Source: Pseudacidovorax sp. NFM-22
GTDB lineage: Bacteria > Pseudomonadota > Gammaproteobacteria > Burkholderiales > Burkholderiaceae_C
NCBI RefSeq assembly: GCF_021401245.1
Contig: NZ_JACBFY010000006.1
Coordinates: 480,993-544,992, forward strand
Length of the DNA: 64,000 nt
Direction of reading: 5' to 3'
Part shown: piece by piece, positions 54,095 to 63,647 of the stretch
Numbering within the stretch: the stretch's first letter is position 1
Layout of the letters: each line of letters opens with the position of its first letter
Notes under the pieces: model-generated
Database searches by the model: none
Told to the model about the DNA's origin: nothing
What the model saw: the letters and a program-made list of their open reading frames with translations, nothing else
Program-made: the position numbers and the translations under genes

Positions 54095-55581
54095 CTTTTT
54101 CTTCGACCCAGGGCCGCGAGGGCCGTCCGGCGCTGATGGCGGTGGGCCTGGCGGTTGCGTTGCTGGCCGCGGGCTGTGCCGACACCGCAGGCATCGCCTC
54201 CCACGCCCACATGCGGGATGCGGCGCAGGCGGGCGTGCCGGCGACCGCGCAGCCGGCCAACGATTTCGCGCAGGTCGACGCGCAGTGGTGGCATGCCTTC
54301 GGCGATGCCCAACTCGACACGCTTGAGCAGCAGGCCCTGGCGGCCAGCCCCAGCCTGCAGGTGGCCCAGGCCCGCGTCGCCAAGGCGCTCGCGGCGACCG
54401 GCGTGGCCGAAGCAGCCGGCCGACCGCAGCTCAGCGGCGATGCGCAAGTGCTGCGACAGCGCTACAGCGAGAACTACATCTATGGCGCGCTCGGCGGCAC
54501 GGTGCAGGAAAACGGCACGCTGCAGCTCAATGGCAGTTGGGAGCTCGACTTCTTCGGCCGCAACCGCGCGGCCATCCAGGCTGCGGTCGGCAGTGCACGC
54601 GCCGCGCAGGCCGATGCGCAGGCGGCCCGCATCCTGCTGACCACCAATGTGGCGCGCAGCTACATCCAGTGGGCGCGGCTGGAGGCGCAGCGCGATGTCG
54701 CCCGCCGCACGCTGGCCCAGCGCGAGGAGACGCTGCGCCTGGTGCGTGATCGCGTGTCGGCCGGCCTGGACACCCAGCTGGAGCAGCGGCAGAGCGAAGG
54801 CGGGCTGCCCGAAGCACGTCAGCAGATCGAGGTGCTGAACGAGCAGATCGAGAACGCCCGGCATGCACTCGATGCGCTGGTGGCCGTGCCCGACGCCACC
54901 CGTGGTCTCACGCCGCCCGCGCTGGCGTCGCTGCAAGCGGTGCCGCTCGCCACGCAGATTCCCGCCGACCTGCTGGCCCGCCGCCCTGACGTGGCGGCCG
55001 CGCGCTGGCGCGTCGAGGCGGCGGCGCGCGACGAGGAAGGCGCCCGCGCCCAGTTCTATCCCAACATCAATCTCACCGCCTTCGTCGGCACGCAGTCCAT
55101 CGGATTCGACAAGCTGGTCAAGTCGGGCAGCCTGCAATGGGGCGTGGGGCCCGCGCTGCACCTGCCCATCTTCGAGGGCGGGCGCCTGCGGGCCAACCTG
55201 GGTGGCAAGGCGGCCGACCACGACGCGGCCATCGAAAGCTACAACGGGGCCGTGATCGATGCCGTGCACGAGGTCGCCGACCAGGTCGCCAGCGCGCGGT
55301 CGATCGGCCGGCAACAGGTCGAGCAAGGCAATGCGCAACGCGCCGCCGAGGACGCCTACCACATCGCCCTGCAGCGCTATCAGGCAGGACTGGGCACGTA
55401 CCTGAATGTGCTCACCGCCGAGACGGCGGTGCTCACCCAGCGCCGCCAGGCGGTGGACCTCGTGGCCCGGGCGCTCGATACCCAGGCCTCGCTTGCTCGC
55501 GCGCTGGGTGGCGGCTGGGCTGGCGACGCCCCCGCGGCCGAGAAAACGGCCGCCCTCAACGAATCCGCCGCGGCGCGCTGA
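54091..55581 (+). CDS. Outer-membrane efflux factor, NodT family lipoprotein
   Basis: A 496-residue TolC-like channel of the NodT/OprM family. The signal peptide ends in a lipobox (ALLAAGC, lipidated C29). WWHAFGDAQLDTLEQQAL, the SWELDFFGRNRA turn and the two coiled-coil/repeat halves with LLARRPDVAAARWRVEAA and the second-half RYQAGLGTYLNVLTAE are family signatures. AAGGAG precedes the ATG, which overlaps the marR stop. It is the outer-membrane exit duct for EmrAB encoded downstream. Confidence 0.92.
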   Translation: MTFSSTQGREGRPALMAVGLAVALLAAGCADTAGIASHAHMRDAAQAGVPATAQPANDFAQVDAQWWHAFGDAQLDTLEQQALAASPSLQVAQARVAKALAATGVAEAAGRPQLSGDAQVLRQRYSENYIYGALGGTVQENGTLQLNGSWELDFFGRNRAAIQAAVGSARAAQADAQAARILLTTNVARSYIQWARLEAQRDVARRTLAQREETLRLVRDRVSAGLDTQLEQRQSEGGLPEARQQIEVLNEQIENARHALDALVAVPDATRGLTPPALASLQAVPLATQIPADLLARRPDVAAARWRVEAAARDEEGARAQFYPNINLTAFVGTQSIGFDKLVKSGSLQWGVGPALHLPIFEGGRLRANLGGKAADHDAAIESYNGAVIDAVHEVADQVASARSIGRQQVEQGNAQRAAEDAYHIALQRYQAGLGTYLNVLTAETAVLTQRRQAVDLVARALDTQASLARALGGGWAGDAPAAEKTAALNESAAAR

Positions 55582-55616
55582 GACGCAGCGTCCGCACGTC
55601 CGCAAGGAGCCAGACC

Positions 55617-56963
55617 ATGAACGACAACATTGCTTCTTCTTCCCAGGCCGCCGACGAGAAGGCGCCCAACACCCGTCGCCGCAAGGCGCTGACGACCCTG
55701 GCCGCGGTGGTGGTGGTGGCCGGCGCCGGCTGGGCCGCCTACGAGTGGCTGGTCGCGAGCCATTACGAATCCACCGACAACGCCTACGTCCAGGGCAACA
55801 TCATCCAGATCACGCCGCAGGTGGCCGGTACGGTGATGAGCATCGCGGCCGACGAGACCGACTACGTCAAGCAGGGCCAGCCACTGGTGCAGTTGGACCC
55901 GGCCGACGCCCAGGTGGCGCTCTCCCAGGCGGAGGCCGCACTGGGGCAGGCCGTGCGGCAGGCGCGCACGCTGTACGTCAACAACGGTTCGCTGGCCGCG
56001 CAGGTCAACCTGCGCCAGGCCGACGTGGTGAAGGCCCAGGCCGACGTCGCCCGTGCACAGGACGACCTGCAGCGCCGTCGCTCGCTCACCGGCAATGGCG
56101 CGGTCTCGAAGGAAGAGCTGAGCCATGCCGAGACGGCAGTCGCCAACGCCCGCAGCGCGCTGGCGGCTGCACAAGCGGGCGTTGCGGCGGCCCGCGAGCA
56201 ACTGGCCAGCAACCGGTCGCTGACCGAAGGCACCACGGTCGAGGAACACCCCAGCGTCCAGGCCGCCGCGGCGAAGGTGCGCGAAGCCTGGCTGGCGACG
56301 CAGCGCGTCGCGCTGCCCGCGCCGGTCGATGGCTACGTGGCCAAGCGCACGGTCCAACTGGGCCAGCGCGTGGCGCCGGGCGCCCCGCTCATGTCCATCG
56401 TGCCGCTGGGCCAGTTGTGGGTCGACGCCAACTTCAAGGAAAGCCAGCTGCGCAGCATCCGCATCGACCAGCCCGTGACGCTGACGGCCGACGTGTACGG
56501 CAAGAAGGTGGTCTACCACGGCAAGGTCGCCGGCCTTGGCGTTGGCACGGGCGCGGCCTTTGCGCTGCTGCCGGCGCAGAACGCCACCGGCAACTGGATC
56601 AAGGTGGTGCAACGCGTGCCGGTGCGCATCAGCCTGGACGTCAATGAACTGAAGGCCAACCCGCTGCGGGTCGGCCTGTCGATGGACGCGGAAGTCGACG
56701 TGGCCAATAGCAACGGCAAGATGCTCGCCGATGCGCCGCGCGCCGCCGACTTCGCGTCCACCCAGGTCTACAACGGGCAGGACGATGGTGCCGAGAAGGC
56801 CGTGCAGCGGATCATCGCGGCCAACCTCGGGCGGCCGGTCCCGGCTTCGGCCGGCCCGGCGCCGGCTGGTGCCAAGCCGGCCGTGGCTTCGCCTTCGAGC
56901 CAGGCCGCCGAGGGTGGCGCCCGCCACGCGCTGCAGGCTTCGGCCGCCCAGCGCCCGCTCTGA
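55617..56963 (+). CDS. emrA: Periplasmic adaptor subunit EmrA (HlyD family)
   Basis: A 448-residue membrane-fusion protein. One N-terminal membrane helix (about residues 24-46) is followed by ESTDNAYVQGNIIQITPQVA, the lipoyl-domain start, a coiled-coil hairpin (about 95-225; AQDDLQRRRSL, SKEELSHAETAVANA), then the second lipoyl half and beta-barrel (APVDGYVAKRTVQLGQRV; WVDANFKESQLRSI). The C-terminal alanine/proline tail is unconserved. AAGGAG precedes the ATG at 55617. It bridges EmrB and the NodT-type channel. Confidence 0.92.
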   Translation: MNDNIASSSQAADEKAPNTRRRKALTTLAAVVVVAGAGWAAYEWLVASHYESTDNAYVQGNIIQITPQVAGTVMSIAADETDYVKQGQPLVQLDPADAQVALSQAEAALGQAVRQARTLYVNNGSLAAQVNLRQADVVKAQADVARAQDDLQRRRSLTGNGAVSKEELSHAETAVANARSALAAAQAGVAAAREQLASNRSLTEGTTVEEHPSVQAAAAKVREAWLATQRVALPAPVDGYVAKRTVQLGQRVAPGAPLMSIVPLGQLWVDANFKESQLRSIRIDQPVTLTADVYGKKVVYHGKVAGLGVGTGAAFALLPAQNATGNWIKVVQRVPVRISLDVNELKANPLRVGLSMDAEVDVANSNGKMLADAPRAADFASTQVYNGQDDGAEKAVQRIIAANLGRPVPASAGPAPAGAKPAVASPSSQAAEGGARHALQASAAQRPL

Positions 56964-56984
56964 TCGCCGCCAGGAATTTCATCC

Positions 56985-58553
56985 ATGGCTGCTTCTGAGC
57001 CGAAGGCGGCCCCGGCCGCCATTGCGCCACTGGAAGGCTCGGCGCGCGTGCTGGGCACCATTGCCCTGTCGGCCGCCACCTTCATGAATGTGCTGGACAC
57101 GTCCATCGCGAACGTGTCGCTGCCCGCCATCTCGGGTGACCTGGGCGTCAGCCCGACGCAGGGCACCTGGGTCATCACCAGCTTTGGCGTGGCCAATGCC
57201 ATTGCCGTGCCGCTCACCGGCTTCCTGACACAGCGCTTCGGGCAGGTCCGCCTGTTCATGGCCAGCGTGCTGCTGTTCGTGCTGAGCTCGTGGCTGTGCG
57301 GCATGGCCCCCAACATGACGATGCTGATCGCCTTCCGGGCGCTGCAGGGCTTCGTGGCGGGGCCGATGATCCCGCTGTCGCAGACGCTGTTGCTGTCGAG
57401 TTATCCGCGCGCCAAGGCGGGCCTGGCCATGGCGATGTGGTCCATCACCACGCTGGTGGCGCCGGTGATGGGGCCGCTGCTGGGCGGCTGGATCACCGAC
57501 AACATCTCGTGGCCCTGGATCTTCTTCATCAACGTGCCAGTCGGCCTGTTGGCGGCGTCGGTCACCTGGAGCATCTACCGCAAGCGCGAGACGCCCACGC
57601 GGCACGTGCCCATCGACGTCATCGGCCTTGGTCTGCTGGTGGCCTGGGTGGGCGCGCTGCAGCTGATGCTGGACAAGGGCAAAGAGCTCGACTGGTTCCA
57701 TTCCGGCGAGATCATCGCGCTGGCAGTGGTGGCGGTCGTGGGCTTTGCGTTCTTCCTGGTGTGGGAGTTGACCGAGAAGCATCCGGTGGTCGACCTGTCG
57801 CTCTTCAAGCGCCGCAACTTCTGGTCGGGGGCACTCGCCACGTCGGTGGGCTATGGTCTTTTCTTCGGAAACGTGGTGATCCTGCCTTTGTGGCTGCAGC
57901 AGTACATGGGCTACACGGCGACGAGCGCAGGCATGGTGCTGGCGCCGGTCGGCCTGTTCGCCATCGTGCTGTCGCCCATGGTCGGCCTCACGGTGGGCAA
58001 GGTCGATCCGCGCTACTACGCGACGATGTCCTTCATCGTGTTCGCGTTGGTGGTGTGGATGCGCTCGCACTTCACCACGCAGACGGACTTCGAGACGATC
58101 ATGATCCCGACGCTCATCCAGGGCATCGCGATGGCCTTCTTCTTCATCCCGCTGGTGACCATCACGCTGTCCGGATTGCCTCCGGAGCGCATTCCGGCGG
58201 CGTCGGGGCTGTCGAACTTTGCGCGCATCACGGCAGGCGCGATGGGCACCTCGATCTCGACCACGCTGTGGGAGAACCGCGCGGCGCTGCACCATGCGCA
58301 ACTGGCCGAAGCCGTCAATCCGAGCAGCCCCGCCGCGAGTGCCACCCTGTCGATGTTCGGCAATGCCGGTTTCAGCGCCGAGCAGGCGCTGGCGCAGATC
58401 AACCGGCTGGCGGACCAGCAGTCCTTCATGCTGGCCACGGCGGATCTGTTCTATGCGTCGGCGGTGCTCTTCATCCTGCTGATCCCGATCATCTGGATCG
58501 CGCGGCCCGCCAGGGGCGCAGCAGGAAGCGACGCCGCGGCAGGCGCCCACTGA
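56985..58553 (+). CDS. emrB: Drug:H+ antiporter EmrB (MFS, DHA2 family)
   Basis: A 522-residue inner-membrane transporter with 14 predicted helices. The DHA2 motifs are present: FMNVLDTSIANVSLPAISGD in helix 1 (motif D1), FGQVRLFMASV and FRALQGFVAGPMIPLSQ, and motif C-like APVMGPLLGGWITDN. Expels hydrophobic drugs or metabolites with EmrA and the outer-membrane factor. It lies 21 bases after emrA and is followed by a long hairpin. Confidence 0.93.
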   Translation: MAASEPKAAPAAIAPLEGSARVLGTIALSAATFMNVLDTSIANVSLPAISGDLGVSPTQGTWVITSFGVANAIAVPLTGFLTQRFGQVRLFMASVLLFVLSSWLCGMAPNMTMLIAFRALQGFVAGPMIPLSQTLLLSSYPRAKAGLAMAMWSITTLVAPVMGPLLGGWITDNISWPWIFFINVPVGLLAASVTWSIYRKRETPTRHVPIDVIGLGLLVAWVGALQLMLDKGKELDWFHSGEIIALAVVAVVGFAFFLVWELTEKHPVVDLSLFKRRNFWSGALATSVGYGLFFGNVVILPLWLQQYMGYTATSAGMVLAPVGLFAIVLSPMVGLTVGKVDPRYYATMSFIVFALVVWMRSHFTTQTDFETIMIPTLIQGIAMAFFFIPLVTITLSGLPPERIPAASGLSNFARITAGAMGTSISTTLWENRAALHHAQLAEAVNPSSPAASATLSMFGNAGFSAEQALAQINRLADQQSFMLATADLFYASAVLFILLIPIIWIARPARGAAGSDAAAGAH

Positions 58554-58601
58554 CCACGCGGCGGGGCCCGTCGGCCGCGCCGCGTTCCGCGAAACGAACA
58601 A

Positions 58602-58639
58602 GACAACGCCCGCCGGCAGACACGCCGGCGGGCGTTGTC
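58602..58639. terminator. Long perfect hairpin after emrB
   Basis: GACAACGCCCGCCGGC (58602-58617) and GCCGGCGGGCGTTGTC (58624-58639) form a 16-bp perfect stem with loop AGACAC. There is no T-run, yet the stability suggests a terminator or RNA end. It lies 48 bases after the emrB stop codon; the next 240 bases before livG have no gene I can support. Confidence 0.65.
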
Positions 58640-58884
58640 GCATGCGCGGCGTGGAACTGCTCACCCGTCGGCGTGGCCGTGGCTCCCAAGGAATGGTCTG
58701 GACCCGCGCTGCGGCGCTTTTCGCGCATTGCACTGCAGCATCCGCATTTGCCCCAGTAGCAGCCGAGGGAGCCGCTGCCAACAATGCGCCAACGTTCGAG
58801 GCTTGCGATGCAGGCTCCCCTGGCACGACAACGACGGAGACGCATGACCCCAAGATTCGATGCGCAGCGGCAGGAGGCCCGCCG

Positions 58885-59655
58885 ATGAGCGACATCATTC
58901 TCGAGACGCGGCAGCTCACCAAGGAGTTCAAGGGCTTCACTGCGGTCAGCAAGGTCGACCTCCGGGTCCAACGGGGCGCGATCCATGCACTGATCGGCCC
59001 CAACGGTGCCGGCAAGACCACCTGCTTCAACCTGCTCACCAAGTTCCTGGAGCCGACGTCGGGCACGATCCTGTTCAACGGGCTCGACATCACCCGCGAG
59101 CGGCCCGCGCAGATCGCACGCCGGGGCATCATCCGTTCCTTCCAGATCTCGGCGGTCTTCCCGCACCTGACCGTGCTGGAGAACGTGCGGCTCGCCCTGC
59201 AACGGGCGCTTGGGACCTCCTTCCACTTCTGGAAGAGCGACCGCACGCTCGTCCCACTGAATGCCCGGGCACGTGAGCTCCTGGCCGAGGTCGGCCTGGA
59301 GGCCATGGCGGACGACCTGGCGGTGAACCTTCCCTATGGGCGCAAGCGTGCCCTCGAGATCGCGACCACGCTGGCCATGGAGCCTGAGTTGATGCTGCTG
59401 GACGAACCCACCCAGGGCATGGGCCATGAGGACGTGCATCGCGTGGCCGAGTTGATCAAGCGCGTGTCCGCCGGGCGCACCATCCTGATGGTGGAACACA
59501 ACATGAGCGTGGTCTCGACCATCGCCGACACCATCACCGTGCTTCAGCGCGGTGCCGTTCTGGCCGAAGGACCTTATTCCGCCGTGTCCCGCAATCCCCA
59601 GGTCATGGAAGCCTACATGGGCACCACCGACGGCCAGTTGCAAGGAGCCCATTGA
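58885..59655 (+). CDS. livG: Branched-chain amino-acid ABC transporter ATPase LivG
   Basis: A 256-residue ABC ATPase of the LivG subfamily. Walker A is GPNGAGKTT; the signature region reads LPYGRKRALEIATTLA in place of LSGGQ, the known LivG-type degenerate signature; Walker B is LMLLDEPTQGMG and the H-loop VEHNM. AGGAGG at 58872-58877 decides the ATG at 58885; an open frame to 58642 has no conserved residues. First gene of a five-gene import operon (G, F, K, H, M). Confidence 0.9.
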   Translation: MSDIILETRQLTKEFKGFTAVSKVDLRVQRGAIHALIGPNGAGKTTCFNLLTKFLEPTSGTILFNGLDITRERPAQIARRGIIRSFQISAVFPHLTVLENVRLALQRALGTSFHFWKSDRTLVPLNARARELLAEVGLEAMADDLAVNLPYGRKRALEIATTLAMEPELMLLDEPTQGMGHEDVHRVAELIKRVSAGRTILMVEHNMSVVSTIADTITVLQRGAVLAEGPYSAVSRNPQVMEAYMGTTDGQLQGAH

Positions 59656-59732
59656 ATGCGCGAGTCCTCGTTGCCTGACGCGGGTTGGGTACGTGATCCG
59701 GCTGCAGCCTGCGCAGCCGCGAAGGAGCGTTC

Positions 59733-60443
59733 ATGACCACGCCCGCATTGGCCATCGAAGGCCTGCATGCCTGGTATGGCGAGTCGCATGTGCTGCATGG
59801 CGTGGACCTTCATGTGAACCCTGGTGAGGTCGTCACCTTGCTGGGCCGCAATGGTGCCGGCCGCACCTCCACGTTGCGCGCCATCATGGGCCTGACAGGC
59901 GCCCGCAAGGGCAGCATCCGCGTCGGCGGACAGGAGACGATCGGACTGTCCACGCACCGCATCGCCCACCATGGCATCGGCTACTGCCCCGAGGAGCGGG
60001 GCATCTTCGCCAGCCTGTCGGCGGAGGAAAACCTCCTGCTGCCGCCCCCACTCAAAGGGGTGGGCGCCGGCATGTCGGTGGACGAGATCTACGCCATGTT
60101 CCCCAACCTCGCGGAGCGACGCCATAGCCAGGGGACACGCCTGTCTGGCGGCGAGCAGCAGATGCTGGCCGTCGCGCGCATCCTGCGCACGGGGGCCCGG
60201 CTGCTGCTGCTTGACGAGATCTCGGAAGGCCTGGCCCCCGTCATCGTGCAGGCCCTCGCCCGCATGATCACCACGCTGCGCGCCAAGGGTTATACGGTGC
60301 TCATGGTCGAACAGAACTTCCGCTTCGCGGCGCCGCTGGCCGACCGCTTCTATGTCATGGAGCACGGCTGCGTCGTCGAGTCCTTCGATGCGGCGCAGCT
60401 CGACGCCAAGATGCCGCTGCTCAACGAGTTGCTCGGCGTGTGA
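59733..60443 (+). CDS. livF: Branched-chain amino-acid ABC transporter ATPase LivF
   Basis: A 236-residue ABC ATPase of the LivF subfamily. The Walker A motif reads GRNGAGRTS, with arginine (CGC) where lysine is normal. Signature LSGGEQQMLAVARIL, Walker B LLLLDEISEGLAP and the H-loop VEQNF are intact. Heterodimers with LivG have one fully canonical site each way, so reduced hydrolysis at one site may be tolerated. AAGGAG precedes the start. Confidence 0.9.
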   Translation: MTTPALAIEGLHAWYGESHVLHGVDLHVNPGEVVTLLGRNGAGRTSTLRAIMGLTGARKGSIRVGGQETIGLSTHRIAHHGIGYCPEERGIFASLSAEENLLLPPPLKGVGAGMSVDEIYAMFPNLAERRHSQGTRLSGGEQQMLAVARILRTGARLLLLDEISEGLAPVIVQALARMITTLRAKGYTVLMVEQNFRFAAPLADRFYVMEHGCVVESFDAAQLDAKMPLLNELLGV

Positions 60444-60486
60444 TGCACCCCACACGCGTTCCGATTTCATCCCTAGGAGACACACC

Positions 60487-61680
60487 ATGAAGATCACCCT
60501 TACCCGTGTTGCGACGGCTGTCCTGGCGCTGGGCCTTGCCGCACCGGTGCTCGCGCAGGAAAAGGTCAAGATCGGCCTCGTTACCGACATGTCCAGCCTT
60601 TACTCGGACGTGGAAGGCAAGGGCGGGGCGACGGCGATCCAGATGGCCATCGACGATTTCGGCGGCAAGGCACTTGGCCAGCCGATCGAGCTGCTGACTG
60701 CGGATCACCAGAACAAGGCGGACATCGCCGCATCCAAGGCGCGCGAGTGGATCGACACCGCGGGCGTGACCATGGTCTTCGGTGGTACCAACTCGGGCAC
60801 GGCGCTCGCCACGGCCAAGGTGGCGGCCGAGAAGAAGCGGGTGTACTTCAACAACGGCGCGGCGACGTCCGCCCTCACCAACGAGCAGTGCACGCCCTAC
60901 ACGGTGCACTACGCCTACGACACGGTCGCGCTGGCCAAGGGCACCGGCGCAGCGGTGGTCGACCAGGGTGGCAAGAGCTGGTTCTTCCTGACGGCCGACT
61001 ATGCATTCGGCCACGCGCTCGAGGCGGACACCACCAAGGTCATCAAGGAGAAGGGCGGTACCGTGGTCGGCTCCGTGCGCACGCCGCTCAACGCCAGCGA
61101 CTTCTCGTCCTTCCTGCTGCAGGCGCAGAACTCCAAGGCGCAGATCCTGGGCCTTGCCAACGCGGGAGGCGACACCATCAACTCCATCAAGGCCGCCAAG
61201 GAATTCGGCATCGACAAGACGATGAAGACGGCGGGTCTGCTGGTCTTCCTGTCCGACATCCACAGCCTAGGCCTCAAGAACACCGAGGGCCTGCTTCACA
61301 CCACCAGCTGGTACTGGGACATGAACGACGACTCCCGCAAGTGGGCGCAGCGCTTCTTCGACAAGACCAAGCGCATGCCCACGGACATCCAGGCGGCCGA
61401 CTATTCGGCGACGATGACGTACCTCAAGGCTGTCGAGGCTGCCAAGACCACCGACTCGGACAAGGTGATGGAGCAACTCAAGAAGATGCCCATCAGCGAC
61501 TTCTACGCCAAGGGCCAGATCCGCGCCGATGGCCGCTTCGTGCATGACATGTACCTGGTCGAGGCCAAGAAGCCCTCGGAATCGAAGCGGCCATGGGACT
61601 ACCTCAAGGTCGTCAAGACGCTGCCGGGCGATCAGGTCTTCACCACCAAGGCCGAGAGCAAGTGCGCTCTCTGGAAGTGA
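60487..61680 (+). CDS. livK: Branched-chain amino-acid ABC transporter binding protein
   Basis: A 397-residue periplasmic binding protein of the LivJ/K (type I) family. The Sec signal peptide is residues 1-23 (cleavage after PVLA), and the mature part begins KVKIGLVTDMSSLYSDVEGKG. The FGGTNSGTALATAKVA and LTADYAFGHALEADT segments contact ligand in the family. The actual ligand may be another amino acid, amide or aromatic acid, since family members vary widely. It follows livF by 43 bases. Confidence 0.9.
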   Translation: MKITLTRVATAVLALGLAAPVLAQEKVKIGLVTDMSSLYSDVEGKGGATAIQMAIDDFGGKALGQPIELLTADHQNKADIAASKAREWIDTAGVTMVFGGTNSGTALATAKVAAEKKRVYFNNGAATSALTNEQCTPYTVHYAYDTVALAKGTGAAVVDQGGKSWFFLTADYAFGHALEADTTKVIKEKGGTVVGSVRTPLNASDFSSFLLQAQNSKAQILGLANAGGDTINSIKAAKEFGIDKTMKTAGLLVFLSDIHSLGLKNTEGLLHTTSWYWDMNDDSRKWAQRFFDKTKRMPTDIQAADYSATMTYLKAVEAAKTTDSDKVMEQLKKMPISDFYAKGQIRADGRFVHDMYLVEAKKPSESKRPWDYLKVVKTLPGDQVFTTKAESKCALWK

Positions 61681-61776
61681 TGGACGCGGGCGGCTGAATC
61701 TTCAGTTCGTCCGGCCGGTTTCTTGTGCCGGGTCGCGCGTGCGGGCCCGGTCGGCAGTCTCTTCCAGCGCCATGAC

Positions 61777-62652
61777 ATGACCGTTTCCCTTCCTGCCTTG
61801 CTGAGCCAGCTGTTGCTGGGGCTCGTCAATGGATCGTTCTATGCGATCCTGAGCCTCGGCCTTGCCGTGATCTTCGGGTTGCTCAACGTCATCAACTTCG
61901 CCCATGGTGCGCTGTTCATGCTCGGCGCCGTCCTGAGTTGGGCGGCGATGAACTACTTCGGCATCGGCTACTGGTGGATGCTGATCCTGGCGCCGTTGAT
62001 CGTCGGGCTGCTGGGCGTCGTCATCGAGCGGCTGCTGCTGCGCTGGATCTACAAGCTCGACCATCTCTATGGATTGCTGCTGACTTTGGGACTCACGCTG
62101 CTGGTGGAAGGTGTCGTTCGGTCCTTCTACGGCGTCTCCGGTCTGCAGTACGACGCGCCGGATCAGCTGTCCGGTGCCACCAACCTGGGCTTCATGATCC
62201 TGCCCAACTATCGGGCCTGGGTCGTCGTGGCTTCGCTCGTGGTGTGCCTGGCCACCTGGTTCGTGATCGAGAAGACCCGTCTGGGCGCCTACCTACGGGC
62301 GGGTACCGAGAACCCGAGGTTGGTCGAGGCCTTTGGCGTCAACGTGCCGTTGATGATCACGCTCACCTACGGCTTTGGTGTCGCGCTGGCCGCGTTCGCG
62401 GGTGTCCTGGCGGCACCCGTCATCCAGGTGTCTCCGCTGATGGGGCAGAACCTGATCATCGTGGTCTTTGCCGTGGTGGTCATCGGCGGGATGGGCTCGA
62501 TCATGGGCGCAATCCTCACCGGACTCGGCTTGGGCGTCATCGAAGGCTTGACGAAGGTCTTCTATCCCGAGGCCTCCTCCACTGTGGTGTTCGTGATCAT
62601 GGTCGTGGTGCTGCTGCTGCGTCCCGCAGGCCTGTTCGGCAAGGAAAAGTAG
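61777..62652 (+). CDS. livH: Branched-chain amino-acid ABC transporter permease LivH
   Basis: A 291-residue inner-membrane permease with about eight helices. N-terminal LLLGLVNGSFYAILSLGLAV and NVINFAHGALFMLGA are signatures of LivH; the ATPase-contacting loop lies near AFGVNVPLMITLTYGFGVAL. The start at 61777 was chosen since an upstream ATG at 61772 ends after two codons. It follows livK by 96 bases, a region with no clear terminator. Confidence 0.9.
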   Translation: MTVSLPALLSQLLLGLVNGSFYAILSLGLAVIFGLLNVINFAHGALFMLGAVLSWAAMNYFGIGYWWMLILAPLIVGLLGVVIERLLLRWIYKLDHLYGLLLTLGLTLLVEGVVRSFYGVSGLQYDAPDQLSGATNLGFMILPNYRAWVVVASLVVCLATWFVIEKTRLGAYLRAGTENPRLVEAFGVNVPLMITLTYGFGVALAAFAGVLAAPVIQVSPLMGQNLIIVVFAVVVIGGMGSIMGAILTGLGLGVIEGLTKVFYPEASSTVVFVIMVVVLLLRPAGLFGKEK

Positions 62653-62669
62653 CAAAGGTGTCGCTCGCA

Positions 62670-63647
62670 ATGAACTCCAGATCCACCTTGGGCTATGGCC
62701 TCTTGCTGGCGGCGTTGGTGGCCGCTCCGTGGCTGGGCGCCTACCCGGTCTTCGTGATGAAGCTCATGTGCTTCGCGCTGTTTGCCGCGGCTTTCAATCT
62801 CTTGCTGGGGTATACGGGCCTGCTGTCGTTCGGGCACGCTGCCTTTCTGGGCGGCTCTGCCTACGTGGCCGGCCATGCGATCAAGGTCTGGGGGCTGACC
62901 CCCGAACTGGGGTTACTGCTTGGGACGGCGGTGGGCGCGGCGCTAGGCTGGGTCTTCGGCATGCTGGCCATCCGTCGGCAGGGGATCTACTTCGCAATGA
63001 TCACGCTGGCGCTGGCCCAGATGGTCTACTTCTTCGCGCTGCAAGCCCCGTTCACCGGCGGCGAGGATGGTCTGCAGGGCGTGCCGCGCGGAAAGCTGTT
63101 CGGCGTCCTCAGTCTGCAGAGCGACCTGACGATGTATTACGTGGCACTCGTTGTCGTGGCCCTGGCGTTCGCGCTGATCGTGCGCACGGTGCACTCGCCG
63201 TTCGGCCAACTGCTCAAGGGGATCAAGGAGAACGAGGCGAGGGCGCTTTCCCTTGGTTATGACGTCGGCCGTGTGAAGCTGGTGGCCTTCGTGATCTCCG
63301 CGGCGCTCTCGGGGCTGGCCGGCGCACTCAAGACGGTCGTCCTCGGCTTTGCCACGCTGACGGATGTGCACTGGTCCTCGTCGGGCTCCGTCATTCTGAT
63401 GACGCTGCTGGGCGGCCTGGGCACGTTGTCGGGCCCGTTGGTCGGCGCCACGGTGGTGGTGGCGCTGGAGAACAAGATCGGTGAGTTGGGCAATCTTCTT
63501 GCGTCGGTGACAAAGGTTGACTGGTTCAGCACCCTCGGAGAGTCCGTGACGATCGTGACCGGCCTGATCTTCATGGTCTGCGTTCTCGCATTCCGACGCG
63601 GCATCATGGGCGAGGTGATCGCCTTCCGGAGCCGCAAGCGGCGATAG
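62670..63647 (+). CDS. livM: Branched-chain amino-acid ABC transporter permease LivM
   Basis: A 325-residue inner-membrane permease with about nine to ten helices, partnering LivH. NLLLGYTGLLSFGHAAFLG and the coupling-loop sequence IKENEARALSLGYDVGRVKL are standard. A short AAAGG precedes the ATG at 62670 by 11 bases; a GTG at 62658 would overlap this site. The C-terminus is basic (RSRKRR). Last gene of the liv operon; no clear terminator follows. Confidence 0.9.
   Translation: MNSRSTLGYGLLLAALVAAPWLGAYPVFVMKLMCFALFAAAFNLLLGYTGLLSFGHAAFLGGSAYVAGHAIKVWGLTPELGLLLGTAVGAALGWVFGMLAIRRQGIYFAMITLALAQMVYFFALQAPFTGGEDGLQGVPRGKLFGVLSLQSDLTMYYVALVVVALAFALIVRTVHSPFGQLLKGIKENEARALSLGYDVGRVKLVAFVISAALSGLAGALKTVVLGFATLTDVHWSSSGSVILMTLLGGLGTLSGPLVGATVVVALENKIGELGNLLASVTKVDWFSTLGESVTIVTGLIFMVCVLAFRRGIMGEVIAFRSRKRR

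Noticed and set aside
58642..58884. Separate gene or extension before livG
   Set aside because: The sequence is unconserved in appearance and the AGGAGG site at 58872 fixes the livG start at 58885.
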